Of a DNA stretch of 64,000 nt, positions 24,994 through 33,920 are shown piece by piece. The stretch covers positions 1 to 64,000 of the forward strand of contig NZ_CAACVB010000005.1 in NCBI RefSeq assembly GCF_900659635.1. Reading direction: 5' to 3'. The notes beneath the pieces were generated by a model, which saw only the letters and a program-made list of their open reading frames with translations, ran no database searches and was not told the origin of the DNA. The position numbers were made by a program, and so were the translations under genes. Numbering within the stretch: the first letter of the stretch is position 1; every line of letters starts with the position of its first letter. The DNA is from Actinomadura roseirufa (lineage in GTDB: Bacteria > Actinomycetota > Actinomycetes > Streptosporangiales > Streptosporangiaceae).

Positions 24994-25371
24994 TCAGCAG
25001 GGCTTCAGAGAACTGATCTTGTAGCCGAACTCGTTGGTGTTCCCCTTCGACCAGACCAGCGGCTCGGGCTGGGCCGCGCGCCTGTCACCCTTGAAACGGG
25101 CGTGCTCGTAGAAGCACCACCGCCGTTTGGTGCGGTTCCAGGCGGACAGCACATGGTCGTTCATATGTCCTTCCAGCTCGGTCAGGTCCCGCGCCTTGTG
25201 GGCGAACGACAGCCGCGCGCCGCCACCGTCCCGTTCGTGCCAGATGCACATCCTGCCTTGGGGGCAGTCGTCGTACCCGGCCGCCTCGGGCGCCGAGGCC
25301 GCCGCGGCGGCCCCCGGCGACACCGCGCACGCGGCCACCAGACACAGCACGGTTCGAGTCCAGATCTTCAC
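24994..25371 (-). CDS. Secreted small protein, peptidase inhibitor I36-like
   Basis: This 125-residue protein starts at GTG 25371 behind GAGGAG. It has a Sec signal (KIWTRTVLCLVAACAVSPGA) and a Cys-containing mature part, DDCPQGRMCIWHERDGGGA, then LSAWNRTKRRWCFYEHARFK and a final Cys. This matches the peptidase inhibitor family I36/beta-gamma-crystallin-like group common in actinomycetes. Two disulfides are likely. Target protease unknown. Confidence 0.75.
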   Translation of the reverse strand: MKIWTRTVLCLVAACAVSPGAAAAASAPEAAGYDDCPQGRMCIWHERDGGGARLSFAHKARDLTELEGHMNDHVLSAWNRTKRRWCFYEHARFKGDRRAAQPEPLVWSKGNTNEFGYKISSLKPC

Positions 25372-25431
25372 ACCGGCTCCTCAGGACGATACGTAAGTGA
25401 TCAACTACAGAGAGTGTAAGTGTCGGGACGT

Positions 25432-25567
25432 CCTCGATGCCGGAGGGGCTCGCCAGAATCAGGGCGACGCTCGGCGGAGAGATCCCGGAAGTGGCGTAAC
25501 TCTGGGGTGCTCTCGATGTCAGAGGGGCTTGTCAGGATGGGCGTGACGGGCGGGGAGGTTCCCCGGC
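25432..25567. repeat. Imperfect 56-bp direct repeat upstream of the DUF6924-like gene
   Basis: 25432-25487 and 25511-25567 share CTCGATG(C/T)C(G/A)GAGGGGCT, then (C/T)GTCAG/CGCCAG, GGCG(A/T)G and GG(A/T)(T/-)CCCGG. The copies are 79 bp apart and lie between the divergent I36 and DUF6924-like genes, so they may be a duplicated promoter region. Confidence 0.55.
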
Positions 25568-25606
25568 GTCGCTCCCTTGTCAGCCCCCCGCCGAGACGGA
25601 GTGCCC

Positions 25607-26503
25607 ATGCCGTATCCGAAGCTTCCCGTGGCAGCGCCGGGTGAAGTGCTGCTCGTCTGCACGTGCTATGAGGAAGGCAAGGCCCGTTGGGGCGACGTCT
25701 TTCAGACATTGGACGGACGGCGAGACGGCGACATCATCGTCCTGGAAGGCGGCGAGGTACGGCTTCGTCCCGTGGAGCACCCTCGCTGGAACTTCCTCCA
25801 TGGAGGGAACTTCCCCGCGCTCGTCGAGGAACGTCCGGCTCCGGCGGTCGTGTTACTGGCCGACATCCCCGTGGCATATGGGGGCTCCCCTCTCCTGGCC
25901 GTCGACCTGAAGGACGTCCCCGGGCGCGGCGTCCGGATCAAGCCGGGCGACCTCGGCCGGGTCCTCGGCGACCTGCGGGACGGGTCCGTTCGCTTCGACG
26001 AGCTCGTCAGCGGCATGGACACGTTCGGGATCTACCGGGGCGACCACGGCGCTCCGGCGATCACCACGCCGACGGCGGTGGTCCGCACCGGGTTCCCGTC
26101 CCTCCCGGCGACTCGCGTGACGTTGCTCGTGCGGACGGACTTCGGCGACGACCAGCGGTGGTGCGACCTGCTGGAGGCGCTCGCCGAGCTGAACGACCCC
26201 GGCCCGGCGGCCGTGGCCCGGCGGGAAGGTCTCCTCATCGTCGACCTGCCCGCCACGGTGGTCGACGACAGGGCGTTCGAGCACCTTCAGCCGGGTCAGG
26301 TTCCGGCCCTGGTGCCGTCCGACGAGCACGCCGTCATGGTGGCGCTCGCCGACGCCGTCACCTTCGCGGACCCGGCTCATCCCCTGCTGGTGGTGGACCT
26401 GTACGACACCCCCGGTCAAGCCGCCCGCATCCCCCTCGAAGAAGCGGGGTCGATGGCCGCCAACCTGGAGCTCGCGAACGCGGACTTCGCCGGCTTCGTG
26501 TAG
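25607..26503 (+). CDS. Double DUF6924-like domain protein (298 aa)
   Basis: The start is ATG 25607 behind CGGAG. Two half-proteins repeat one another: EVLLVCTCYEEGKARWGDV in the first and VTLLVRTDFGDDQRWCDLL in the second. Each is followed by a VVLLADIPVAY- or AVMVALADAVTF-type strand and a (V/L)AVDLKDVPGRGVRIK or LVVDLYDTPGQAARIP segment. This is the DUF6924 pattern duplicated in tandem. There is no catalytic motif or membrane segment. Function unknown. Confidence 0.75.
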   Translation: MPYPKLPVAAPGEVLLVCTCYEEGKARWGDVFQTLDGRRDGDIIVLEGGEVRLRPVEHPRWNFLHGGNFPALVEERPAPAVVLLADIPVAYGGSPLLAVDLKDVPGRGVRIKPGDLGRVLGDLRDGSVRFDELVSGMDTFGIYRGDHGAPAITTPTAVVRTGFPSLPATRVTLLVRTDFGDDQRWCDLLEALAELNDPGPAAVARREGLLIVDLPATVVDDRAFEHLQPGQVPALVPSDEHAVMVALADAVTFADPAHPLLVVDLYDTPGQAARIPLEEAGSMAANLELANADFAGFV

Positions 26504-26607
26504 CCCTGAAGGCCCCGCGCCCGGCGGGATCGGCCCCGAGGACACTGCCCTGAGGGCCGGCCACGGGGTACTGAAACTGTCGGGTGCGGGGGCTAATTTC
26601 CGGTGCC

Positions 26608-29247
26608 ATGGTCGAGACGGTGGACTTTCCGGTCGAGTGGCGTGAGCACATCCATCCGCGGTGGGGCGGCGTCTCCGGGCCGGAGGTCGTCCTCGACGAG
26701 GAGGCGGCGCGGCGGGCGCGGGAGTGGGACCGCGCGGCCCGTCCGATCGCCGAGGAGATGGCGGCGCACGTGAACGCCGCCCCCGAGTTCGGCGGGGCCG
26801 TCCGCGCGTGGCTGGACGGCGAGCCCGACTCGGTGGGCGCGGCGGCCGTCGCCACCGTCGCGGTGAAGTACGGCGAGATCGCCGACCGCGCGACCGGTGG
26901 CCCTGCCGACGCCGCCGCCTTCCTGGACGCCTGGGTCCTGGACCACGGCCTGGCGTTCGCCGCCTGCGCGGTCACCGAGGCGTCGTCGGTCCAGCTCGGC
27001 CCGGCGGCGCGGGTGCTGCCCGCCGCCGGTGGGGGGCGCGTCGGGTACTACGTCCTCGCCGAGCCGTCCCAGGGATGGCGCGGCGAGATGCGGCGCGTGA
27101 CCGCCGACGATTTCTTCTTCGTGAGCGACTGGGTCGCCGCGGACGCGGTGGTCAAGCGGCTCCGGACGCTGCTGGCCGCGGCGCCCGAGGCCGAGTACAG
27201 GGCCGCGGTCGAGCGCCTCTCGGCCCATCGCGGCGACGCCGTGCGGCGCACCGTCGTCTCCTATCTCGTCCCGACCGAAACGGCTTGGGCGGACGAGTCG
27301 CTCGTCGGCCTCAACCTGAGGATCCTCGGCGGGGATCATGTGCTCTCCTCGCTTTCCACCGCCGCGCAGCTCACCCACGTCAACTGGACGCCGGACGGCC
27401 TCGCCGTGATCGCCACCCTTCTCGACGGGATGGGCGCGGCGGCGTTTCCACTGTTTCGCGACGCGCTCCTGTGGTCCCGCGATCCCGATGAGATGCGTCC
27501 GGCCGTGCTGACGGCTCTTACGCGCATCCCCGACGAGGCGGTGTTTCCTCTCCTGCTCGGCCGAATGACCGAGAAGGGCGTGCCCGCCGCCCTCCAAGAG
27601 GCCGCCGCGCGGCACCCGGCCCATGCCGTCCGGGCGCTGGCACCACTGGCGGACGACGGCACGACGCGCGGCCTGCGGGCGGCCGGGCTGCTGCGGGCGC
27701 TGCTGTACGCCGACCCCGGCCTGGCGGACGACCTGTCGTCCGGGGGCCTCCCGCCCAAGATCAAGGCGCTGCTGCCGCGACCGGCCGTCCCGGAGGCCGG
27801 TGACCTGCCCGCTCCGCTCACGGGACGGCCCGCCCAGAGCGCGAAGGTCGCCTGGGCCGATCCCGCGCTGCTCCCGCCGATCCTTACCCGCGGCGGCGAC
27901 CGGGCCCTGCCCGCGAACGCGACCCTGAACCTGGTGAACCTGCTGGCCGCGAAGGCCCCCGAGGTCGCGGACGTCCGCGAGATCTGCGACCGGCACTCGC
28001 TGGCCGAGTTCTCCTGGGCGCTCTTCCAGCGCTGGTACGCGCTCGGCGCGCCCTCCCGGCACAACTGGGCGCTGGCGCAGCTCGGCCTGATCGGCGACGA
28101 CACGACCGTCCGGCGGCTCGGCCCGCTCGTCCGCGCCTGGCCGGGCGAGGGCGGCGCGAGCCGGGCGAACGCCGCGCTGGACGTCTACGCGGCGATCGGC
28201 TCCGACGTCGCCCTCACCCACCTGTTCGAGCTGACCCGCGGCGGCAGGTACAAGGGCCTGAAATCCCGGGCGGCCCAGAAGATCGACGAGATCGCCGCCG
28301 CGCGCGGCATGACCCGGGAGGCCCTGGCCGACCGCGCCGTCCCGGACTTCGGTCTGGACGACCGGGGCGCCCTCGTCCTGGACTACGGGCCGCGCCGGTT
28401 CACCGTGACGTTCGACGAGCAGCTCGTCCCGCTGGTCGTGGAGGCCGGTGGCAAGGTCCGCAAGAGCGCGCCCAAGCCCGGCCCCAAGGACGACCCCGCC
28501 CTCGCCCCCGCCGCGCACGCCCTGTTCACGGGCCTGCGCAAGGACGTGCGGACCGTCGCCGACCGCGAGATCAAGCGCCTCGAACTCGCCATGATCACCC
28601 GGCGGAGCTGGACGCCCGGCGACGTCCGCGCCCTGTTCGTCGAGCACCCGCTGCTCGGGCACGTCGGCCGCCGGCTCGTGTGGATAACGGGCGGCGGGAC
28701 CGCCTTCCGCGTCGCGGAGGACCGCACCTACGCCGACCTCGGCGACGACCCGTTCACCCCGGCGCCGGACGACCGCGTCGGAGTCGCCCACCCGCTACAG
28801 CTGGGCGACGACCTCGCCGCCTGGGCCGAGCTGTTCGCCGACTACGAGATCCTCCAGCCGTTCGAGCAGCTCGGACGGTCCGTCCACCGGCTCACCGGCG
28901 ACGAGCGCGCCGCGCACCGCCTCGCCCGCGTGGAGGGACTCGTCCTGCCCTACGGCAAGGCCAAGGGCCACTCGCAGGGACGCTGGGAGTCCATGACCCC
29001 GGACGGCGAGTTCGCGGGCGGCTGGCTCGCCCGGCGCGACCCGGCGGGCCTGTACGTCGTCGCGGACCTCAGCCCCGGACTCGGCCACTACATGTACGGC
29101 GAAGGCGAGGACCAGAAGATCAACACCTTGTGGGCGGGCCCGGCGCCGGCCGCCACCCCCACGGACTCGGTGCCGCTCGGAGAGATCGATCCGGTCACGA
29201 TGAGCGAGGCGATCCGCGACCTGGTCCGCAGCGCGTCGCTGTGTTGA
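26608..29247 (+). CDS. DUF4132-domain large protein (879 aa)
   Basis: ATG 26608 is preceded by weak ribosome-binding signals; GTG 26584 in frame is an alternative. Residues 170-600 are HEAT-like helices (ALQEAAARHPAHAVRALAPL and similar). The C-terminal 230 residues carry the DUF4132 pattern LLGHVGRRLVWITGGGTAFR, then DDRVGVAHPLQLGDDLAAW, YEILQPFEQLGRSVHRLTGD and GRWESMTPDGEF. Such proteins often occur with WGR or MoxR-type genes, but none is here. Function unknown. Its last codons run into the 71-bp repeat. Confidence 0.8.
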   Translation: MVETVDFPVEWREHIHPRWGGVSGPEVVLDEEAARRAREWDRAARPIAEEMAAHVNAAPEFGGAVRAWLDGEPDSVGAAAVATVAVKYGEIADRATGGPADAAAFLDAWVLDHGLAFAACAVTEASSVQLGPAARVLPAAGGGRVGYYVLAEPSQGWRGEMRRVTADDFFFVSDWVAADAVVKRLRTLLAAAPEAEYRAAVERLSAHRGDAVRRTVVSYLVPTETAWADESLVGLNLRILGGDHVLSSLSTAAQLTHVNWTPDGLAVIATLLDGMGAAAFPLFRDALLWSRDPDEMRPAVLTALTRIPDEAVFPLLLGRMTEKGVPAALQEAAARHPAHAVRALAPLADDGTTRGLRAAGLLRALLYADPGLADDLSSGGLPPKIKALLPRPAVPEAGDLPAPLTGRPAQSAKVAWADPALLPPILTRGGDRALPANATLNLVNLLAAKAPEVADVREICDRHSLAEFSWALFQRWYALGAPSRHNWALAQLGLIGDDTTVRRLGPLVRAWPGEGGASRANAALDVYAAIGSDVALTHLFELTRGGRYKGLKSRAAQKIDEIAAARGMTREALADRAVPDFGLDDRGALVLDYGPRRFTVTFDEQLVPLVVEAGGKVRKSAPKPGPKDDPALAPAAHALFTGLRKDVRTVADREIKRLELAMITRRSWTPGDVRALFVEHPLLGHVGRRLVWITGGGTAFRVAEDRTYADLGDDPFTPAPDDRVGVAHPLQLGDDLAAWAELFADYEILQPFEQLGRSVHRLTGDERAAHRLARVEGLVLPYGKAKGHSQGRWESMTPDGEFAGGWLARRDPAGLYVVADLSPGLGHYMYGEGEDQKINTLWAGPAPAATPTDSVPLGEIDPVTMSEAIRDLVRSASLC

Positions 29248-29248
29248 A

Positions 29249-29450
29249 TTGCAAGCTCGGCCCACTGCGCTCGCCGGCGCTCGCTTCGTGACCGGGCTTG
29301 TGCGAGCGCGCTGTGTTCACTGCAATCCCGGCCCACGGCGCTCGCCGGGGCTCGCTTCGTGACCGGGCTTGTGCGAGCGCGCTGTGTTCATTGCAATCCC
29401 GGCCCACTGCGCTCGCTGGCGCTCGCTTCGTGACCGGGCTTGTGCGACCG
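29249..29450. repeat. 71-bp tandem repeat, 2.8 copies, after the DUF4132 gene
   Basis: Units begin at TTGCAA 29249, CTGCAA 29320 and TTGCAA 29391, exactly 71 bp apart. Each holds GCGCTCGC(C/T)GG(C/G)GCTCGC, then TTCGTGACCGGGCTTGTGCG. The repeat starts just past the DUF4132 stop, and degenerate sequence extends into its last codons. The third unit runs into the hairpin GCGAATCGCTTCGC. No spacers, so this is not CRISPR. The rest of the gap to 29686 holds only the sigma gene's leader. Confidence 0.9.
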
Positions 29451-29686
29451 CGAATCGCTTCGCGATCTTCCCGACGGGGGCTCGCCTTCGGCGTCGCCCC
29501 CGCCGGTCAGGGGGCGCGCTCGCGTTCCCTGCTGAGGCCGCTGTGAGGCGGGGCTGACCTGGGGGGTCTCGCAGTAATCTCGGCTGCGGCGGGCGTCTGT
29601 CAGGCATGCGCCAGAAAAAGGGAAAGCGGTAGCCGGATCTGGGAGATACCCATGTGACCGCCATCCACGCCATGGAAAGGCACCAC

Positions 29687-30244
29687 ATGACAGGGGAGCC
29701 CCCACCCCGCCCGGCCGAGAACTTCGACGAGGTGATCGAGGTCTACTTCGCCGAGATCCGCCGGTACGCGGCAAGGCGGCTCGGGCCCGAGGCCGCCGCC
29801 GACGCCACGTCGCAGACGTTCCTGGAGGCGTTCCGGCAGCGCCGGCGGTACGACCCCGACCGCGGCCACGTGCGCACGTGGCTGTACGGGATCGCGACCA
29901 AGGTGATCGGCAAGCAGTTGCGGACCGAGACGCGGGCGCTGCGGGCCCGCGCCCGCGTGGGGCCGGACCGCGACGGCGACGAGCACGCCGACCGGATCGA
30001 CGACCGGGTCAGCGCGCAGAGCCTGCGGGGCGAGCTCGCCGGGGCCGTCGCCTCGCTGCCGCGCGGGCAGCGCGACGTCCTGCTGCTCGTGGCCTTGGCC
30101 GATCTGAGCCACGAAGAAGTGGCCGCGGCGCTGGGGATCTCCTATGGCACGGTCGGCTCCCGGCTGAGCCGTGCCCGAACCAAACTTCGCAAGGCGCTGG
30201 GCGGGACCAACCCGATGCTCACTCTGGAGAAACAGCATGGATGA
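29687..30244 (+). CDS. ECF-type RNA polymerase sigma factor, copy A
   Basis: This protein has 185 residues from ATG 29687, chosen for GAAAGG 7 bases upstream; GTG 29654 behind GGGAG is an alternative. Sigma region 2 reads FDEVIEVYFAEIRRYAARRL and RTWLYGIATKVIGKQ. Region 4 reads LPRGQRDVLLLVALADLSHE and AAALGISYGTVGSRLSRART. There is no anti-sigma zinc-finger gene; the next gene starts 8 bp inside this one (ATGGATGA) and encodes a CU044_5270-type membrane-anchored protein, the probable partner. Confidence 0.88.
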   Translation: MTGEPPPRPAENFDEVIEVYFAEIRRYAARRLGPEAAADATSQTFLEAFRQRRRYDPDRGHVRTWLYGIATKVIGKQLRTETRALRARARVGPDRDGDEHADRIDDRVSAQSLRGELAGAVASLPRGQRDVLLLVALADLSHEEVAAALGISYGTVGSRLSRARTKLRKALGGTNPMLTLEKQHG

Positions 30245-31430
30245 GATTCAGATGGTCCGCGACCTCTACCCCGAGCCCGCGCCACCGTCGGCCCAGGTGA
30301 TCGCCCGCGAGATCGCCCAGACGAAGGCGGCGCTGACGGAGGGGCCGAAGGGCCGTTCGCTGCCCCGGGTTCGCTGGGGCCTGTGGGGGATGGGCGGTCT
30401 GGTCGCCGCCGGTGCCGCCGCGGCCGTGGCGATCGCCACCGTCGGCGGGAACAGCCCCTCGCCGTCCGGGCCCGGCGGGGTGAAGCTCGACGGCAAGTCG
30501 GCGTTCCTCGTCGCGGCGTACAACGCCGAACGCCAGCCGACCGGCAACTACTGGCACGCCAACGTGGTCTCCGGCCAGTCGTACATCATCCGGGCCAAGA
30601 CCGGGACCTACGCGGTCACCGGTGCCGCCAGCGAGTCGTTTCACTGGTCCGGTGCCAAAAAGGGCATGGGGGAGTCGTTCAACATCCGTGACCTGCCGGT
30701 CCACCCGCTGACCGCCCAGGACGCGGCACTGTGGCGCAAGGCCGGGTCGCCGTCGACTCTCCGTGTCTGGTCGGGCGACAAGTACTTGACCTTCACCACG
30801 CAGGCGCAGAAGTGGCGGGTGACCGGCCCGGAGGTCGGCACGGACTCTCGAGGCGGCGGCACTTTCCTGGACGGGCGGTCGGCCCAGGACATGGAGAAGT
30901 TCCCGACCGACCCGGCCGAGCTCACCAGGCTGTACCTGTCGGACAGGGGCGACCCGGCGGGCCTCAAGCACCTCACCCCTGCGCAGCGCGCGGGCGCCGC
31001 GCGCCTCCCCTACACCCCCGCCGCCAAGGTCTCGAGGGTGTCGTCGATCCTGGGCAGCCCCATCCCGTCCAAGGCCAGGGCGGCCCTGATGCGGGCGCTG
31101 GCCGCCCAGCCGGGAATCCACGAGATCGGCCGTGACACCGACCCGCTGGGCCGGCAGGGCATCGCGCTGGCGACCGATGCCCAGACCATCACGGCCACGG
31201 GCGAATTCGGCAACCCCAAGGAGGAGCAGGGGACCTACAGCACCCGCGCAGTTCTCATCTTCGACAAGAAGACGGGTGCGCTCCTGTCCCGGCAGGAGGA
31301 GCTGGTCAAGCCCGGCGGACGCTACGCGGAGATGAAGCCCGGCTTCATCATCGAGTACCAGGCCCTCCGTTCGGCGAAGTGGACCGACGCCAAGCCGGTG
31401 CTGCCGGCCGAGCCGCCGTCGTTCCACTGA
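30237..31430 (+). CDS. CU044_5270-family protein, copy A (sigma partner)
   Basis: This 397-residue protein starts at ATG 30237, overlapping the sigma gene by 8 bp. It has a short cytosolic N-terminus (MDEIQMVRDLYPEPAPPSAQ), one TM helix at about 49-70 (GGLVAAGAAAAVAIATVGG) and an extracellular domain with NYWHANVVSGQSYIIRA, then DGRSAQDMEKFPTDPAELTR and AKVSRVSSILGSPIP. Layout and position mimic anti-sigma factors with an outside sensor domain, but no anti-sigma function is shown for the family that I know of. Two further copies lie downstream. Confidence 0.82.
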   Translation: MDEIQMVRDLYPEPAPPSAQVIAREIAQTKAALTEGPKGRSLPRVRWGLWGMGGLVAAGAAAAVAIATVGGNSPSPSGPGGVKLDGKSAFLVAAYNAERQPTGNYWHANVVSGQSYIIRAKTGTYAVTGAASESFHWSGAKKGMGESFNIRDLPVHPLTAQDAALWRKAGSPSTLRVWSGDKYLTFTTQAQKWRVTGPEVGTDSRGGGTFLDGRSAQDMEKFPTDPAELTRLYLSDRGDPAGLKHLTPAQRAGAARLPYTPAAKVSRVSSILGSPIPSKARAALMRALAAQPGIHEIGRDTDPLGRQGIALATDAQTITATGEFGNPKEEQGTYSTRAVLIFDKKTGALLSRQEELVKPGGRYAEMKPGFIIEYQALRSAKWTDAKPVLPAEPPSFH

Positions 31431-31689
31431 CCTGAGGGTCGGGGGCCGTGCGGTCCGGGTGCCGTCCCGCACCGGCATCCGGACCGCCCGCCCCGGTCAG
31501 GTGATGAGGCCGCCGAGCCACCCCCGGCGGCCCCTCGTCGCGGGGCTTTGAGGGCAGGGCTTCGGGGGCCGGGCTTTGAGGGCGGGGCCGCGAGGTGGCC
31601 GAGGCAGCGACCGGGCGACCCCGGGCCGTCAACGAAGAGCCGCCGACCTGCAAGCGCGCATGTTCTCGTGGGAGAGGAACCCGAACGAG

Positions 31690-31818
31690 ATCGCACGGGT
31701 CGTCGGGATCTCGCCTATGGCCCCGGTGTTCGCGTCTCGACCGTGCACGCAGCCAAATCAAGGCCGCACTGCCACAGGCGGCGGCAGCGTCACTTCACGG
31801 GGAGAGCTTGATGCATGA
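31690..31818 (+). pseudogene. Remnant of an ECF sigma gene (region 4 end), middle module
   Basis: The DNA aligns with the 3' end of the sigma gene at 33270-33920. GTCGGGATCTCGCCTATGGC corresponds to CTTGGAATCGCCTACGGC, and CGACCGTGCACGCAGCC to CAACCGTGCACGCCGCC. Both end in AAGGCCGCACTGCCACAGGC and a GGCAGCGTCA tail. Indels break the frame, and the region 2 part is missing. The upstream stretch 31431-31690 holds only short G-rich repeats (GGGCTTTGAGGGC twice). Confidence 0.75.
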
Positions 31819-32966
31819 CCTGAGCGACCGTGGTGCCGAGCCGCACACCGCCAACCGGTCGCCGTCGCCGGAGATAGAGGAAAGCGCCCGCGCTCGGCTG
31901 ATGTACGAGACGGGTGCTCCGAGAAGGTCTCGGGTCAGGCGTTCGGGTGCGAGGCGATTGTCGGCAAGGAAATGGCGTGTGCATGTTGCCGCCGGCTTTA
32001 CGGCGGTGGCGGTGGCCGGGTGGGGACTGTTCTCTTGGCACAGTCGGCCGGTCGACTCACCCGAGCCATGGGCCGGTTACAGCGGACCGGTTGCGAAGTT
32101 CCTGCTCGCCGCAGCGGACGCACGGGCGCGTGACAATGACGCGGGAGCCGTGTGGTATCGACGCCGCCGTCGGTGGAACCGTCATGGCGAAGTCGCGCCA
32201 TCGCAAGGGCGTGATGTACCCGATGGAACTCGACCGAGACGATTTCCTCCTCGCGTCCCCGCTGAAACCGTTCGCCGGATCCGATGCCGCTCACCCGACG
32301 ACCCGTGTCGAGTGGCCGGGTGAGCGGCTGCGGGCCCGTCCGGCGACCGCCGCCGCACGGAGCGCGTGGAACGCCGACCGCCGGCCGAGCGCTGACGGCC
32401 TGCGGACCGAAGCCCCGGAAAGGTCGATCGGCCCGGCCATGGGAGGGGGAACGGCGCTGGACTTCAGCGATGAAACGGCGCGTGGGCTCCCCACTGATCC
32501 CGCCGAACTCCGCTCCTGGCTGTTGAACCATGTCACCCGGACCGGTCCCAAGAGCCTGCGCGATCCGGATCTCTTCCTGTTCCAGAGCGCATCCTTCTTG
32601 CTGGGAGGAGCGCCCGTCAGCGAAAAGGTGCGCGTCGCGACCTATCGGCTGCTCGCGAGCCTGAAGAACGTTCGCCTCATCAATGCGACCGATGCTCGGG
32701 GGCGTTCCGGAAAGGCCGTATCGATGCGAGAGACATCGAACGGGGCCGGAACCGTGGACCTGCAACTCCTGATCGATCCACGGAACGGAACGCTCACCGC
32801 GAGTCAGTTGATCGTCGTCGCCCCGGGACAGCGCAACGCCGTGCTGCCGCCAGGCGTCCGCTGGTACTACGAAGTGATAGAGAACGCCGAGTGGACCGAG
32901 AAGCCCGCGAGCAGCCTCTTGCCGAAATCGCTCGATGTAAAGGCCGACGACGGGCAACGCCAATAG
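31811..32966 (+). pseudogene. CU044_5270-family gene, middle copy, broken by a 2-bp deletion
   Basis: From ATG 31811 the frame matches the copy at 33913 (HTANRSPSPEIEESARARLM) through DAGAVWY. Near 32161 it loses two bases relative to that copy, where TACAGACATGCCGTG reads TATCGACGCCGTC. The correct frame resumes as GGTVMAKSRHRKGVMYPMEL and runs to a stop at 32966 with close similarity to the end (RWYYEVIENAEWTEKPASSL). One deletion thus separates two otherwise well-kept halves, so decay is recent or this is a sequencing error. Its sigma partner upstream is clearly broken, which favours real decay. Confidence 0.8.
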
Positions 32967-33075
32967 CGAAGCCGGTCCGCCCGAGGCTCAGCCTAGGCCG
33001 CCGACGTGGGCCAGCCAGGCGGCGCGCCACCTCGGTGTCGTGGCTCATCGGGGACCGGGTTAAAGCATGGCAAGG

Positions 33076-33089
33076 GTGATGTACATCAC
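33076..33089. promoter_or_regulatory. 14-bp perfect palindrome upstream of sigma copy C
   Basis: GTGATGTACATCAC is perfectly symmetric and lies 194 bp before the GTG start of the sigma gene, in a 300-bp gap otherwise without a gene. It looks like an operator for a dimeric repressor. It does not occur upstream of sigma copy A. Confidence 0.5.
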
Positions 33090-33269
33090 ATCGCGTGTGT
33101 GGGCAGTCCTCGGTGCTCGGTGAGTCTGAGGACGAATTCCCATTTCAGGGTAGTGGTGGGTGTCCTGGCGTCGCATCCCCGAGCGCCGCTCGGTGCTGAG
33201 GTCGCGGCGTGGCTTCCTCGAAGATGAGGCCGCCGAGAAGGATCGAGGTCGCAGCGGGCAATCAACAGT

Positions 33270-33920
33270 GTGCTCAAGCCCTCCCGCACCCTCGCAAGGA
33301 GCGTCGATGATCAGACTCTGGACAGCCCCGGGGCGGAGTTGACCACGGCGCCGCCATCGGACGTCGAGCCGATCGTCGCGTCGTGGCGCCGCCCGGAGAG
33401 CTTCGCCGTGATCTTCGACCGGTACTACGCGGAGATCCATCGGTACGTGGACCGGCGACTCGGCCCCGACATCGCCGACGACATCGCGGCGGAGACGTTC
33501 CTGATCGCCTTCCGCTCTCGCCGGAAGTTCGATCCGGGCACCGGTACGGCGCGGCCTTGGCTGTACGGCATCGCCACCCATCTCATAAGCCGGCATCGCA
33601 GAAGCGAGATGCGCAAGTACAAGGCGATCGTGCGGCTGAAGGCGCGAACGTCATCAGACCAGTACGAAGACGATGCGCTCAGCGCGTCCAATACGGTGGA
33701 CGGGCCATTGAGCGATGCGCTGGCCAAGCTCAAACATGGCGACCGGGACGCCTTGCTGCTCAATGTTCTGGGGGGCCTGAGTTACGTCGAGGTCGCGCAG
33801 GCCCTTGGAATCGCCTACGGCACCGTGTGTTCACGTCTCAACCGTGCACGCCGCCAACTGAAGGCCGCACTGCCACAGGCGGCGGCAGCGTCATCTCACG
33901 GGGGAGAGCCTGATGCCTGA
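33270..33920 (+). CDS. ECF-type RNA polymerase sigma factor, copy C
   Basis: The frame runs from GTG 33270 (216 aa). Region 2 is FAVIFDRYYAEIHRYVDRRL and RPWLYGIATHLISRHRRS; region 4 is GDRDALLLNVLGGLSYVEVA and ALGIAYGTVCSRLNRARRQL. The start is uncertain. A good ribosome-binding site (AAGGAG) precedes ATG 33307 in another frame, an 11-codon mini-ORF whose TGA (33340-33342) overlaps an in-frame TTG at 33339. Translation may be coupled through this mini-ORF. The following CU044_5270 gene overlaps its end by 8 bp, the same arrangement as in module A. Confidence 0.85.
   Translation: MLKPSRTLARSVDDQTLDSPGAELTTAPPSDVEPIVASWRRPESFAVIFDRYYAEIHRYVDRRLGPDIADDIAAETFLIAFRSRRKFDPGTGTARPWLYGIATHLISRHRRSEMRKYKAIVRLKARTSSDQYEDDALSASNTVDGPLSDALAKLKHGDRDALLLNVLGGLSYVEVAQALGIAYGTVCSRLNRARRQLKAALPQAAAASSHGGEPDA

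Noticed and set aside
29249-29450. CRISPR-like array
   Set aside because: The repeat units are directly joined without unique spacers, and no cas genes are present.
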